From positions 62,001-126,000 of the forward strand of contig CAILZL010000011.1 in assembly GCA_903838705.1 (NCBI GenBank): a DNA stretch of 64,000 nucleotides, written 5' to 3'. The notes under the pieces were generated by a model that was not told the DNA's origin, searched no databases, and saw only the letters and a program-made list of their open reading frames with translations. Within the stretch, counting starts at the first letter, position 1, and every line of letters begins with the position of its first letter. The DNA comes from an uncultured Pseudomonadota bacterium. GTDB taxonomy: Bacteria; Pseudomonadota; Gammaproteobacteria; Steroidobacterales; Steroidobacteraceae. A program made the translations under genes and the position numbers. This document shows, piece after piece, positions 8,329 to 17,429 of this stretch.

Positions 8329-9615
8329 TCAACTGGCTATTGGTGCACGCCGGCATGCCGGTTTAGTGAGCAACATCTGTACGACGCCAAGCTGTCGCTC
8401 TGCAAAGCCACCTTCGCAATAACAAAGGTAGTATTCCCACAGACGGATAAACGCATCGGAATATCCCAGCTGACGCACCTTGGGTAATTGCGCAAGGAAG
8501 CGTTCGCGCCAGTGATGCAGAGTGGTCGCATAGTGCGGGCCGAAGTCTTCAAGATTGAAGATCCTGAAATCTGTAACCTTGCTGAGCGACTGACTGATCG
8601 CAGTCACCGAAGGAATGAAGCTGCCGGGAAAGATGAATCGCTGGATGTAGTCAACTGACTTCAAAGCCTGTGCATACAACTGATCCTGGATGGTGATAGC
8701 CTGTAACAGCATGGCACCTTCCGGTTTGAGCAGTCTGGCACACTGAGCCAGATAGGTATCCAGATAGCGGGCTCCGACCGCTTCGATCATTTCAATGGAC
8801 ACCAGCTTGTCATACTGTCCGGAAAGATCACGATAATCCTCCAGCAGCAATGTAATGCGATCACTCAGGCCAGCCGCTTCTACTCGGGCTCTGGCCAGCT
8901 CATACTGCTGCCTTGAAATAGTCGTAGTAGTGACACGACAGGCATAGTGCTTTGCTGCATGAATGGCCAGTCCTCCCCAGCCGGTACCAATTTCCAGCAG
9001 ATGATCATCAGGTTTCAGATCGAGTTTGCGGCAGGATGCATCGAACTTGGCAATGGATGCCTGCTGCAGAGTCGTCTCTGCTGTGGCGAAGATGCCGCAG
9101 GAGTAGGCCATGGTTTCATCCAGCATCAGTTCGTACAGTTCGTTGCCGATGTCGTAGTGCGCAGCAATATTGCGAGCGCTGCCGGCCTTGCTGTTCCGGT
9201 TCCAGAAGTGAAACAGCTTCAGGAAGGGCTGGCTGATGAATGACCAGCCGCTGTCCATACCATTCAGCACGTCTCTGTTGATGACAAAGATGCGGACGAG
9301 GGACACAAGATCATCGCAGCGCCATAATCCACGTATGTAGGCCTCACCTGCACCCACACTGCCACCAAATGCAGCATCGGCGTAAAGCTGGGAATGATGT
9401 ACATGCACGGTGGCATGCAGTGAGCAATGCTGGGTACGCTGACCAAAGCGATGCGTGCCGTCTTCATCCACAAAGGTCAGTTCGCCCTGAGTGACTCTGC
9501 TTAATTGTGTGAATAACAGCGTACGGCCCAGACGGGCCAGCATGGAGGTGTGAGCTGAAGTTTGCAGACCTGTATCGTCGGGAACGATGCTGGCCTTGGG
9601 AGCAGAACTGTGCAT
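8329..9615 (-). CDS. cfa: Cyclopropane-fatty-acyl-phospholipid synthase family methyltransferase (first copy)
   Basis: A 428-aa SAM-dependent enzyme acting on unsaturated acyl chains of membrane phospholipids. The Cfa pattern is clear: SARNIAAHYDIGNELYELMLDETMAYSCGIF, SAM motif LLEIGTGWGGLAIHAA, YRDLSGQYDKLVSIEMIEAVG and a C-terminal block with LRIWEYYLCYCEGGF-like order (read here as LWEYYLCYCEGGF). The start has a ribosome site (AGGAAAA). It is the last gene of the leftward arm, two bases after DUF1365. The product could be a cyclopropane, a methyl branch or another methylated chain; sequence alone does not decide. Confidence 0.92.
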   Translation of the reverse strand: MHSSAPKASIVPDDTGLQTSAHTSMLARLGRTLLFTQLSRVTQGELTFVDEDGTHRFGQRTQHCSLHATVHVHHSQLYADAAFGGSVGAGEAYIRGLWRCDDLVSLVRIFVINRDVLNGMDSGWSFISQPFLKLFHFWNRNSKAGSARNIAAHYDIGNELYELMLDETMAYSCGIFATAETTLQQASIAKFDASCRKLDLKPDDHLLEIGTGWGGLAIHAAKHYACRVTTTTISRQQYELARARVEAAGLSDRITLLLEDYRDLSGQYDKLVSIEMIEAVGARYLDTYLAQCARLLKPEGAMLLQAITIQDQLYAQALKSVDYIQRFIFPGSFIPSVTAISQSLSKVTDFRIFNLEDFGPHYATTLHHWRERFLAQLPKVRQLGYSDAFIRLWEYYLCYCEGGFAERQLGVVQMLLTKPACRRAPIAS

Positions 9616-9617
9616 GA

Positions 9618-10418
9618 TTATTTTCCTGAGGACTCCAGCGTGGGTGATGACAGTTTGTCTGGATGGGTGTGAACAGGCACGCGCTTAAGCAACAGCTTCA
9701 GGGCCTGCCAGTGAATCTGGATGATGATTTGCAGTGTTACCAGCGGAAAGCTGAGCAAGACATGTGCGAGTGATGCCGATGTAATGGGCTGACGTTCGAG
9801 GTTCAACGTGGCATCAAAGCACTTCTGACCATCGCGCCAGTTCTCCATGTGCACACGCAGCGCCTCATCGGGTGAAGAAAAGCGCCAGTGATACTGTATG
9901 TCCATGGGCATGAAGGGCGAGACATGAAATTGCTTGTCGAATTGCCAGCGCCAGGATTGCTGATCGATGCCGGCCGTTTCAGATTGTTCGCAGTCCCCGG
10001 TATTCAGCACATAGCAGTGCCGTTGCTTCCACGGTGTATTAGTGATTTCCGCCACAATGGTTTGCACCTGGGTATCTGTCTCGTCATACACATAGTAAAA
10101 ACTCACCGGATTGAAGCTGTAACCGAAGTAACGCAGGTGAGTGAGCAGACGGATGGGGCCGGTGGGACGGATACCGGTGTGTTGCATGACGGTGTCGCGG
10201 ATGGCATCGGCCAATGAACTGTCGGCAGGGCCGTGGAAGTCCTTGCGACGGAACCACGCCAGCGCCGGTCTGTTGGCAGACCACAGCCAGAAACGATCAA
10301 ACAGACCGGGCAGCTCGTCCAGATCCAGCAATGTCATGAATATGCGGTACCGGAATGCGTTGGGTACAGGTATATGACGACGATGCTGGATATGACCGAC
10401 ATACAGACAGCTTTTCAT
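9618..10418 (-). CDS. DUF1365 family protein
   Basis: A 266-aa protein of the DUF1365 family, which I recognise from LYVGHIQHRRHIPVPNAFRYRIFMTLLDLDEL and HLRYFGYSFNPVSFYYVYD. The biochemical role is not established; the family regularly sits between an FAD oxidoreductase and a Cfa-like methyltransferase, as it does here, so a part in modifying methylated acyl chains is inferred. There is a hydrophobic stretch near the C-terminus (LLSFPLVTLQIIIQIHW). The start overlaps the oxidoreductase stop by four bases (ATGA), and cfa follows after two bases. Confidence 0.9.
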   Translation of the reverse strand: MKSCLYVGHIQHRRHIPVPNAFRYRIFMTLLDLDELPGLFDRFWLWSANRPALAWFRRKDFHGPADSSLADAIRDTVMQHTGIRPTGPIRLLTHLRYFGYSFNPVSFYYVYDETDTQVQTIVAEITNTPWKQRHCYVLNTGDCEQSETAGIDQQSWRWQFDKQFHVSPFMPMDIQYHWRFSSPDEALRVHMENWRDGQKCFDATLNLERQPITSASLAHVLLSFPLVTLQIIIQIHWQALKLLLKRVPVHTHPDKLSSPTLESSGK

Positions 10419-11716
10419 GCGGACACCTGCGCAGAGGCAACCGGCTTATCTGCTGTGTGTGACTGGTCTTTTATCAGGGCATTGAAACCTGCCAGCATTC
10501 GCTGCGCACTCACTACCCCATCTTCATGAAATCCATATCCCCAGTAAGCACCGCAATAAAAACTGCGATTCACGCCATTCACCTCTGAGTAGCGTTGTTG
10601 CGCTGCAACAGCAGCCGGTGTGTATACCGGATGGTGGTAGACATATCGGCCAAGTACCTTGGCAGGATCGATATCCTGAGTACGATTCAGCGTAACCAGA
10701 AATTTCTCCGCTGCCGCAAGATTCTGCAATACGTTCATGTCATAGGTGAGAGCTACGCGATCCTGATCCCGATCCAGCAGGTGATAGTTCCACGCAGCCC
10801 TTGCCAGTGGTTTGTGCGGCAGCATGCGCAGGTCAGTGTGCAGCAGCACTTCATTTTCCTGATAGGGGAATGCACTTAACACTGACTTTTCTGTCGCCGA
10901 AGGCTGTTCCAGCATACCCAGTACCTGATCGCTGTGACAGGCAAACACTACATAGTCATGCGTATCCACATCGCCTGTGCCAGTGCGGATCAGTATCTGA
11001 TCTGCATTGCGCATCACGCCGGTGACAGGTGTATTCAGACGAATACGGTGCTGATAGGGGCTGACCAGTTTGCGTGCATATTCACGTGAGCCACCCTTGA
11101 TGGTTCGCCATACAGGACGATTATTTACATTGAGGAAGCCATGCCGGTCGAAAAAATCGACGAAGAAACGCGCCGGAAATTCCAGCATTGCACTTTCTGT
11201 GGCTGACCAGATGGCCCTGCCCATCGGAACAATGTACTGGTTGATGAAGGCTTTCGAATAATGATTGCGTTGCAGGTATTCGTGCAGAGTAATGCTGCTG
11301 GATGGCTCACTGAGCAGTGACCGTGATTCGCCGTTGAATCGCAGAATGTCATAGATCATGCGCAGGAAGGAGGGACGCAGGGCATTCAGTCGTTGTGCAA
11401 ACAGACTGTTCAGCGAAGTCCCGTTGTATTCCAGGCCGGTATTCTCACAGCGGAGTGAGAAGCTCATGTCAGAGTATTGCCATGCCACGTCCAGTTCATT
11501 CAGCAGGCTGATGAAATTCGGGTAGGTCCAGTCATTGAATACGATAAAGCCTGTATCAATGGCCCAATGTTTGCCATGCCGCTCCACATCAATAGTTGCG
11601 GTGTGCCCGCCATAGTAATCACTGGCTTCGTAAACAGTGATGTCATGACCTTGCTGGTGCAGCCGGTGGGCGGCGGTCATGCCGGCAATTCCGGAGCCGA
11701 TGATTGCGACGCGCAT
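10415..11716 (-). CDS. FAD-dependent oxidoreductase, amine oxidase-like fold
   Basis: A 433-aa flavoprotein with the N-terminal FAD-binding dinucleotide fold (VAIIGSGIAGMTAAHRL, then VYEASDYYGGH) and a long body of the amine-oxidase/desaturase class. Members in this gene context are often labelled NAD/FAD-binding or amine oxidase, but their substrate is likely lipid rather than amine. The start shares one base with the desaturase stop and the stop overlaps DUF1365, so all four genes of the arm are tightly coupled. An oxidation or desaturation step on a methylated or cyclopropanated chain is a reasonable inference. Confidence 0.88.
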   Translation of the reverse strand: MRVAIIGSGIAGMTAAHRLHQQGHDITVYEASDYYGGHTATIDVERHGKHWAIDTGFIVFNDWTYPNFISLLNELDVAWQYSDMSFSLRCENTGLEYNGTSLNSLFAQRLNALRPSFLRMIYDILRFNGESRSLLSEPSSSITLHEYLQRNHYSKAFINQYIVPMGRAIWSATESAMLEFPARFFVDFFDRHGFLNVNNRPVWRTIKGGSREYARKLVSPYQHRIRLNTPVTGVMRNADQILIRTGTGDVDTHDYVVFACHSDQVLGMLEQPSATEKSVLSAFPYQENEVLLHTDLRMLPHKPLARAAWNYHLLDRDQDRVALTYDMNVLQNLAAAEKFLVTLNRTQDIDPAKVLGRYVYHHPVYTPAAVAAQQRYSEVNGVNRSFYCGAYWGYGFHEDGVVSAQRMLAGFNALIKDQSHTADKPVASAQVSA

Positions 11717-12708
11717 TACAGTTTGCCCGGCTTGTCTGCACGGGCATGATCGTCACGCACCGACAGGGGTACTGGTTTCAGATCCCAGATGATGCCGAGC
11801 CATGACAGACATTTGAGCAGGTAATAAGTGACATCCACTTCCCACCAGTAAAATCCCTGTCGGGTTGAAACAGGATAGTGATGATGATTGTTGTGCCAGC
11901 CTTCACCCAGGGTAATGAGTGCCAGCAGCCAGTTATTGCGACTGTCATCTTCGGTGGCGTAACGTTGTCTGCCGAATACATGTGACAGTGAGTTGATGGT
12001 ATAGGTGCCGTGATAACAGGCCACTGTTGATATGAAAAACCCCCAGATCAGCATTTGCCAGCCGGTTGTGCCCATCTCAGGTGCTTGACTATGCAGGTAC
12101 TGACCGAGAAGCAGCATGCCGTAGGCCATCAGCACCGGAATGGCAATATCGAAGCGATCCAGCCAGCGTAGCTCAGGGAAGCGTTGCAGATCACGTACTC
12201 GCTGCAAATCAGGTGCGAAGCCCTTGCGAGTCAGAAACCAGCCCATGTGCGCACGCCAGAAACCGTGTTGCACTGGCGAGTGCGGGTCGGCCGGTTCATC
12301 GGAGTGTGCATGATGGTGACGATGATGCGCTGCCCACCATACCGGGCCGCGCTGAACTGCCGCAGCTCCCAATACGCCGAACACGAATTGCCCGATTCGC
12401 GAAGTCTTGTAGGTTCGATGTGAAAAGTAACGATGATAAAAAGCAGTGATAGCAAACATGCGTACCAGATAGGCAATGATGGCGACCATGATCGCAACCG
12501 GACTCCAGCCAACCCAGATCACGGCAAAACACATCAGGTGCATGCCGACAAAGGGAATAACACGTGTCCATTCAATCCGGTCAGGCTGGTCATCATCCTT
12601 GCCCATGCCAGCAGGGTCGGCAATGAACCACAGTAACAGGTTGCGCCACAGACGATTCAGGGAACGGCTGCTTGGATTTATTTCGGGTTGTGTCAGAGGA
12701 TCACTCAT
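11716..12708 (-). CDS. Membrane acyl-CoA/acyl-lipid desaturase (delta-9 type)
   Basis: A 330-aa di-iron membrane desaturase. The three histidine boxes are present: HRYFSHR, HHRHHHAHSD and EGWHNNHHHYP, separated by hydrophobic segments. It probably introduces a cis double bond into saturated acyl chains, making the unsaturated substrate the Cfa-type enzymes need. It is the first gene of the leftward arm and lies about 32 bases below the predicted start of a matching ECF promoter (12747-12775), so induction by the sigma factor at 7.5-8.1 kb is likely. Confidence 0.92.
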   Translation of the reverse strand: MSDPLTQPEINPSSRSLNRLWRNLLLWFIADPAGMGKDDDQPDRIEWTRVIPFVGMHLMCFAVIWVGWSPVAIMVAIIAYLVRMFAITAFYHRYFSHRTYKTSRIGQFVFGVLGAAAVQRGPVWWAAHHRHHHAHSDEPADPHSPVQHGFWRAHMGWFLTRKGFAPDLQRVRDLQRFPELRWLDRFDIAIPVLMAYGMLLLGQYLHSQAPEMGTTGWQMLIWGFFISTVACYHGTYTINSLSHVFGRQRYATEDDSRNNWLLALITLGEGWHNNHHHYPVSTRQGFYWWEVDVTYYLLKCLSWLGIIWDLKPVPLSVRDDHARADKPGKL

Positions 12709-12746
12709 GAATGACGGATCGGAATGTTCAAGGGTGGTTGCTTAAA

Positions 12747-12775
12747 GATACGCAATCCGGATCAGGGTGGATTCA
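12747..12775 (-). promoter_or_regulatory. ECF-type promoter of the desaturase-to-cfa arm
   Basis: Read on the minus strand: TGAATCC, a 16-base spacer (ACCCTGATCCGGATTG), then CGTATC. The predicted transcription start is about 32 bases before the desaturase ATG. The same element with identical spacing faces the opposite way at 12792-12820. Two independent copies with equal spacing in one short intergenic region are strong evidence for recognition by one ECF sigma factor, presumably the one encoded nearby. Confidence 0.72.
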
Positions 12776-12791
12776 ATTTTTATCAGGAAAC

Positions 12792-12820
12792 TGAATCCGG
12801 AATCAGGCTGCTGACGTATA
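12792..12820 (+). promoter_or_regulatory. ECF-type promoter of the DUF1475-DUF1295-cfa2 arm
   Basis: TGAATCC, a 16-base spacer (GGAATCAGGCTGCTGA), then CGTATA. Transcription would begin near 12827, about 20 bases before the ATG at 12847. This makes the longer ORF-track start at 12724 unlikely because it lies upstream of the promoter. The element mirrors the one at 12747-12775. Confidence 0.72.
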
Positions 12821-12846
12821 TTGCAACATCTGTCGTTGGAATAACC

Positions 12847-13194
12847 ATGAACGCGCGTCGCGCCCTCACTCTGTTGTTTGGAATGATCCTGCTTGCCATG
12901 CTGGCGGTGACCGGCTGGGCGAGCTGGGTGCAACCGGTCTGGCAATGGACGGGGCTGAAGCAACAACCCAACCATGCATGGACCATCGCCACCCTGTTTG
13001 ATGCTTACTTCGGGTTCATCACATTTTATATGTGGGTCATCTACAAGGAGCGATCGGCTGTGAAGCGTGTGGTCTGGTTCGTGACCATCATGGGGCTCGG
13101 TAACATGGCCATGTCGATATATATGTTGAAGGAATTGCGCAAGCTGGCAGGCGAAGATGAGCTGGTGCAGTTACTGGTACGTCGTAATGGCTGA
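12847..13194 (+). CDS. DUF1475-like small membrane protein
   Basis: A 115-aa protein with about three hydrophobic helices (residues 6-28, 40-60 and 70-92), resembling the DUF1475 family by TLFDAYFGFITFYMWVIYKE. Role unknown. The ORF track extends to 12724, but I prefer the ATG at 12847 because an ECF promoter ends at 12820 and the upstream codons look non-coding. It starts the rightward arm of the lipid locus and is followed after 12 bases by the DUF1295 gene. It may assist membrane placement of the lipid-modifying enzymes; this is inferred from context. Confidence 0.8.
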   Translation: MNARRALTLLFGMILLAMLAVTGWASWVQPVWQWTGLKQQPNHAWTIATLFDAYFGFITFYMWVIYKERSAVKRVVWFVTIMGLGNMAMSIYMLKELRKLAGEDELVQLLVRRNG

Positions 13195-13206
13195 AGGTGA
13201 CAAACC

Positions 13207-14007
13207 ATGCTGAACCTCTTACTCATGGGCACCGGTGCTGTTGTGCTGGTCATGTTGCTGTTGTGGCTGCTGGGTATCAGGCAGAATAATTTCAGCTATG
13301 TGGATCTGGGCTGGTCTGCCAACTTCATTCTGCTGGCCGTCGTCTATGGCGTGCTGGGTGATGGTGACATCACTCGGCGCATGCTGATCTGCGGCATGTA
13401 TGGCCTGTGGGCTTCAAGGCTGACGCTGCATCTGGCGACACGCATCATCGGTGAACCCGAAGAAGGCCGCTATGTTCAGCTGCGTGCTGAATGGGGTGCC
13501 ACGGGCAACCTCAATCTGAAATTCATGGGTTTTTTCCAGTTTCAGGCCTTGCTCAATATCGTGCTGGGGCTGCCGATGCTGCTGGCCGTCATGAATCCAT
13601 CGCCAACTCTGTATGTCGTTGAGATAGCAGGTGCCGGTCTGTGGGCGATTGCATTGATCGGTGAAACTATTGCCGATGCACAACTCAAAAAATTCAAACA
13701 GCAGGTCAGCAACAAAGGCAAGGTTTGTGATGCCGGATTATGGGGCTGGTCTCGTCATCCCAATTACTTTTTTGAGTGGATCATCTGGATTGCGTATGCA
13801 CTGTTCGCATTGGCATCCCCAATGGGCTGGTTAGCCCTGGGTCTGCCGGTACTGATGCTGCACTTCCTGCTCAATGTAACAGGCATAAGAGCCACTGAAG
13901 AGCAGGCTGTACGCAGCAAGGGTGAGGCTTATCGTGAGTATCAGCGTACGGTGAGTGCATTTGTGCCCCTGCCACGCAAAGCTGAACTCGAGCAGGAGAA
14001 GGCATGA
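13207..14007 (+). CDS. DUF1295 / steroid 5-alpha-reductase-like membrane protein
   Basis: A 266-aa polytopic membrane protein with the DUF1295 signature: [12 protein letters not shown] near the start, then [25 protein letters not shown] and a C-terminal [20 protein letters not shown]. The family is related to steroid 5-alpha reductases and isoprenylcysteine methyltransferases; the RHPNY motif is the shared NAD(P)H- or SAM-binding hallmark. A reductive step on an acyl chain is plausible here. Its stop overlaps the next methyltransferase start by four bases, which argues for coupled function. Confidence 0.9.
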   Translation: MLNLLLMGTGAVVLVMLLLWLLGIRQNNFSYVDLGWSANFILLAVVYGVLGDGDITRRMLICGMYGLWASRLTLHLATRIIGEPEEGRYVQLRAEWGATGNLNLKFMGFFQFQALLNIVLGLPMLLAVMNPSPTLYVVEIAGAGLWAIALIGETIADAQLKKFKQQVSNKGKVCDAGLWGWSRHPNYFFEWIIWIAYALFALASPMGWLALGLPVLMLHFLLNVTGIRATEEQAVRSKGEAYREYQRTVSAFVPLPRKAELEQEKA

Positions 14008-15041
14008 AGTTATCGATGTCACTGGTTGAAAAAGGTCTGGTACCCGATGCGGTAATCCGGCATGGCATCCGGCGCTTGCTGGCGCAGCGTCTGATCGAAG
14101 AAGACAAGGGCGATCCTGAAGCTCAGCAGGCGCATCTGATGCAGCTTGTTGAGCAACTACGCGCCAGTCCGGTAGCGATTGAAACCGCTGCAGCGAATGA
14201 ACAGCATTACGAAGTCCCGGCTGCTTTCTACCAGCATGTACTGGGCAGCCATCTGAAATATTCATCATGTTACTACTCACCGGGCATCACGAGCCTGGAT
14301 GAGGCCGAAGCTGAAATGCTGCGCATGACAGTTGAGCGTGCCCGGCTGAGAAATGGTGACCGCATTCTTGAACTGGGCTGTGGCTGGGGCTCATTGAGTC
14401 TGTACATGGCTGCCCGTTTTCCGGACAGCCGTATTATCGGAGTGTCCAATTCAAACTCACAGCGCGAATTCATCATGGCGCAGGCCGCTGCGCGGGGACT
14501 GACCAATCTGGAAATCATCACTTGCGATGCCAATGTGTTGCAGTTCCAGCCAGACCAGAAATTCGACCGGGTTGTATCAGTGGAAATGTTTGAGCATATG
14601 CGTAACTACCAGACGCTGCTCAAGCGGATCGCCGGCTGGCTGAATCCCGCTGGCACGCTGTTCGTTCACATCTTCACACATCACAGGTACGCCTACCCAT
14701 TCGAGGTTCGCGATGAAACTGACTGGATGGCCCGCTATTTTTTTACGGGCGGCATCATGCCCAGTGATGATCTGCTGTTGTATTTTCAGGACGATCTGAG
14801 ATTAAGACAGCACTGGCAGGTAAGTGGCCAGCATTATCAGAAAACAGCCGAAGCATGGCTCAGCAACATGGATGCCCATCGCGAACAGATCATGCCGGTG
14901 TTTGCGCAGACTTACGGAGCTGCCAGTGCCACCAGGTGGTGGAATTACTGGCGGGTGTTCTTCATGTCCTGCGCCGAGCTATGGGGTTACAACCAGGGAC
15001 GTGAGTGGCTGGTGTCGCATTACCTGTTTGAGCGGCCTTGA
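14004..15041 (+). CDS. Cfa-like SAM-dependent methyltransferase (second copy)
   Basis: A 345-aa relative of cyclopropane-fatty-acid synthase. It has [29 protein letters not shown] motif [33 protein letters not shown] and a tryptophan-rich C-terminus ([19 protein letters not shown]). It is about 80 residues shorter than the first copy and clearly diverged, so the two probably do different chemistry on acyl chains rather than duplicate one function. It ends the rightward arm of the ECF-controlled lipid locus. Confidence 0.88.
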   Translation: MKLSMSLVEKGLVPDAVIRHGIRRLLAQRLIEEDKGDPEAQQAHLMQLVEQLRASPVAIETAAANEQHYEVPAAFYQHVLGSHLKYSSCYYSPGITSLDEAEAEMLRMTVERARLRNGDRILELGCGWGSLSLYMAARFPDSRIIGVSNSNSQREFIMAQAAARGLTNLEIITCDANVLQFQPDQKFDRVVSVEMFEHMRNYQTLLKRIAGWLNPAGTLFVHIFTHHRYAYPFEVRDETDWMARYFFTGGIMPSDDLLLYFQDDLRLRQHWQVSGQHYQKTAEAWLSNMDAHREQIMPVFAQTYGAASATRWWNYWRVFFMSCAELWGYNQGREWLVSHYLFERP

Positions 15042-15086
15042 TTGACGAACGGTTGCAACGAAAGCCGCAGAATGTTGCGGGGACTG

Positions 15087-15719
15087 CTACTTCAGCAATG
15101 TCTTGCTGAATCTTGCTCCCAGCTGCTCGCTCAAATCCATGCTGGCAGTTTGAGTGGCAAGCTGGAAAGCAGCAATTACCGCACTCAGACGATTCTCTTT
15201 GGCTGGTGCGCTGGCTGAAGCATGCAGCGTGGCCACTGTCTTTCTTGATTTGACTTCAAACACGGTAGCGGCAAGCTCAACCTGAACGACAGGGCTGTCG
15301 CTCTTGCCGGTATATTCAGCCTGAAACTGACGTAACTCAACGTCCATTATGTAATCAGCATCAACCCGCGCCGGGTCAGCTACAACATTTCTGTATCCCT
15401 GCTGTGATTGCAGCAGCGCAACCAGAAACGATTGCACAACCTGCGGTGCGGTACCGCCCCAGCGAGCACCATAAAAGTAATCCAGCTGATTGTTGTTGCG
15501 CAGCACTGCGATCCGGTTGCTATCCAGTCCGGGTGCGACAGCTGAGATCGCGATGCTTAATTGAACCGGCCATGCAGTGCTGGCAGTACCAGCAGCAGTA
15601 TTGCGCAGTACGTATACCTGCGGAGCTTCAACCTTGCTTTCCAGCAGGTTGCCTGTGCAGCCAGTGAGGGTGAGACCGAGCAGCATCACGGGTGACAGGA
15701 GTTTCAGGACTCTGCTCAT
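15087..15719 (-). CDS. ABC-type transport auxiliary lipoprotein (PqiC/LPTAL type)
   Basis: A 210-aa outer-membrane lipoprotein with signal and lipobox LTGC near residue 21. Features of the family: YVLRN at the start of the mature domain, RIAVLRNNNQLDYFYGARWGGTAPQVVQSFLVALLQ, and a late segment on VELAATVFEVKSRKTVATL. It would be the outer-membrane end of the Mla-like lipid transport system encoded upstream on the same strand. The start overlaps the MCE gene stop by four bases (ATGA). Confidence 0.85.
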   Translation of the reverse strand: MSRVLKLLSPVMLLGLTLTGCTGNLLESKVEAPQVYVLRNTAAGTASTAWPVQLSIAISAVAPGLDSNRIAVLRNNNQLDYFYGARWGGTAPQVVQSFLVALLQSQQGYRNVVADPARVDADYIMDVELRQFQAEYTGKSDSPVVQVELAATVFEVKSRKTVATLHASASAPAKENRLSAVIAAFQLATQTASMDLSEQLGARFSKTLLK

Positions 15720-16648
15720 GGCTTGATCTCCACGCCGGCTTCTGGACGCTCGAATAACAGTTGCGATGGCGTCTCTTTAAGTGATCGCGACAGTTCGCGG
15801 AACTCAGTGGCAGCGGAACGGGTTTCGTTCAAGGTTCGCTCCAGTTCAAGCAGTCCCTGTTCAGTGAAATGCTGCATCGGACCTTCACTGGCCGACATGA
15901 ATTGATCGAGTCGCCCGGTTGCGCTGGCCAGCTGTGCAGAGACCGTATTCAGTCGTGTTACGGCCTGTTTGACGTCCGGACGAATGTCATCGCTAAGGCT
16001 ATTGAAGCTGCTGGCTGCATTCCTGATTTCGGCAGCAGTCTGGTCAAGTTCGGTGAGCAGGGTTTGAACCTGCTCGCGTGTTTGCGGCAGGCCGTCGCTG
16101 GTTGCTTTGAGGTTGGCAAGTGTTGTCGAGAAGGCTTTGACGTTCTCGCTGGAGAAGACCTTGTTGATGTTATCCATCAGCGAAGCAACCCGTGTAGCGA
16201 GTTGCGGCAGGCTGGCGATGAAGGCATCAATGTCGGAAGACTGTGCCTCAATGATCGGATAGCGCTCGCCCTGCCTGAGTTCGCCAGAATGAGCGTCAGA
16301 CATCTGCTTCAGGTTGATGTACAGCAAACCTGTAATGCCCTGCAATCCCAGACTGGCGCGTGTGGCTCCGGTGATGGGAGCATCGGCGTCTACAGAAGCC
16401 AGAATTTTCACGCTGTCGGGTCGTTGCCTGTCCAGAGTTATGCGGCGCACGCTGCCCACATCCACACCGAGATAGCGCACCGGACTGCCGATAGTCAGGC
16501 CGGACACACTGCCATTGATATAAATTTCATAAGGCGTGTAATTGCGTGCATCACCCGTGTCCGAGTACCAGATGACAAAGGACACGGCCATGGCGATGAC
16601 CAGCAGAGTGAAGGCACCTACAGCTACATAGTTGGCATCACGTTCCAT
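15716..16648 (-). CDS. MlaD/MCE-domain lipid transport protein
   Basis: A periplasmic, membrane-anchored MCE protein of about 310 aa. One N-terminal helix (YVAVGAFTLLVIAMAVSFVIW) precedes the MCE domain (GSVSGLTIGSPVRYLGVDVGSV, then ASLGLQGITGLLYINL). A long C-terminal helical region (about 130-300) could form the needle or bridge seen in larger MCE proteins. I chose the ATG at 16648 (MERDANY); the ORF track start at 16666 adds six residues. It overlaps the end of the ATPase gene and is part of a four-gene operon for phospholipid trafficking between the membranes. Confidence 0.9.
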   Translation of the reverse strand: MERDANYVAVGAFTLLVIAMAVSFVIWYSDTGDARNYTPYEIYINGSVSGLTIGSPVRYLGVDVGSVRRITLDRQRPDSVKILASVDADAPITGATRASLGLQGITGLLYINLKQMSDAHSGELRQGERYPIIEAQSSDIDAFIASLPQLATRVASLMDNINKVFSSENVKAFSTTLANLKATSDGLPQTREQVQTLLTELDQTAAEIRNAASSFNSLSDDIRPDVKQAVTRLNTVSAQLASATGRLDQFMSASEGPMQHFTEQGLLELERTLNETRSAATEFRELSRSLKETPSQLLFERPEAGVEIKP

Positions 16649-17429
16649 GCTGGACTCCGGCAGCAAGCATCTGGGTCATGCCACGGGCGCGCGGGCCGTG
16701 GAAGTACTCGTGTATCCATGGATGCGGATTGTTCATGATGCCTGCGAGCGTATCCACCTTAACTTTTCTGTCAACCAGTACGGCAACCCGGTCACAGGTG
16801 GTCAGCAGACTGTCCAGGTCATGAGTGATCATGACGACTGTCAGTCTGAGGTTGGTTTGCAGGTAGCGTACCAGCTGGTCAAATTCTGCCGCAGAGATGG
16901 GATCCAGTCCTGAAGTGGGCTCATCCAGAAACAATAGTTGCGGATCCAGCGCCAGTGCCCGGGCCAGTGCAGCACGTTTGATCATTCCACCGGATAGCTG
17001 CGACGGGAATTTGCTGGCAGCAGAAAGTGGCAGACCAACCATGTCCAGTCGCAATGCGGTCAGTTCATCCAGAGTAGCCTGACTGAGGGACAGATATTCG
17101 CGCAGCGGCAACTGGATGTTCTCGGCTACGGTGAGTGAGCTGAACAGGGCACCGTGCTGGAAGGTCACACCATAACGATGCTTCACGCCCATCAGCTGCC
17201 GTTCCGACATGGAGGTGATATCCATGCCTTCGATCAGTACCTGACCGGCTGAAGGTTTTTGCAAGCCAAGAATGGTACGTAACAGCACCGACTTGCCACT
17301 GCCCGAGCTGCCTACAATGCCCAGCACCTCGCCAGCTGCAATGTCGAAACTCACGTCATCGTGAATAAGTTGCTCGCCAAAACGAGTGACGATATTGCGA
17401 ACCGAGACAACGGGTTGTGCAGGCTGCAT
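16638..17429 (-). CDS. MlaF-like ABC transporter ATPase
   Basis: A 263-aa ATP-binding subunit. Walker A is GSSGSGKS, the signature motif is LSGGMIKRAALARALA and Walker B is LLFLDEPTSGLD. FGEQLIHDDVSFDIAAGEVLGIVG and YGVTFQHGALFSSLTVAENI match the MlaF branch. It drives the permease encoded directly upstream, with which it shares one base, and overlaps the MCE gene at its 3' end. Confidence 0.92.
   Translation of the reverse strand: MQPAQPVVSVRNIVTRFGEQLIHDDVSFDIAAGEVLGIVGSSGSGKSVLLRTILGLQKPSAGQVLIEGMDITSMSERQLMGVKHRYGVTFQHGALFSSLTVAENIQLPLREYLSLSQATLDELTALRLDMVGLPLSAASKFPSQLSGGMIKRAALARALALDPQLLFLDEPTSGLDPISAAEFDQLVRYLQTNLRLTVVMITHDLDSLLTTCDRVAVLVDRKVKVDTLAGIMNNPHPWIHEYFHGPRARGMTQMLAAGVQHGT

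Noticed and set aside
12724-12846. Longer N-terminus for the DUF1475-like gene
   Set aside because: The extension covers both ECF promoter elements and codes for a non-family sequence.
15869-16738. 289-aa plus-strand ORF across the MCE gene
   Set aside because: Antisense to an MCE-domain gene with strong signature, and no recognisable domain.
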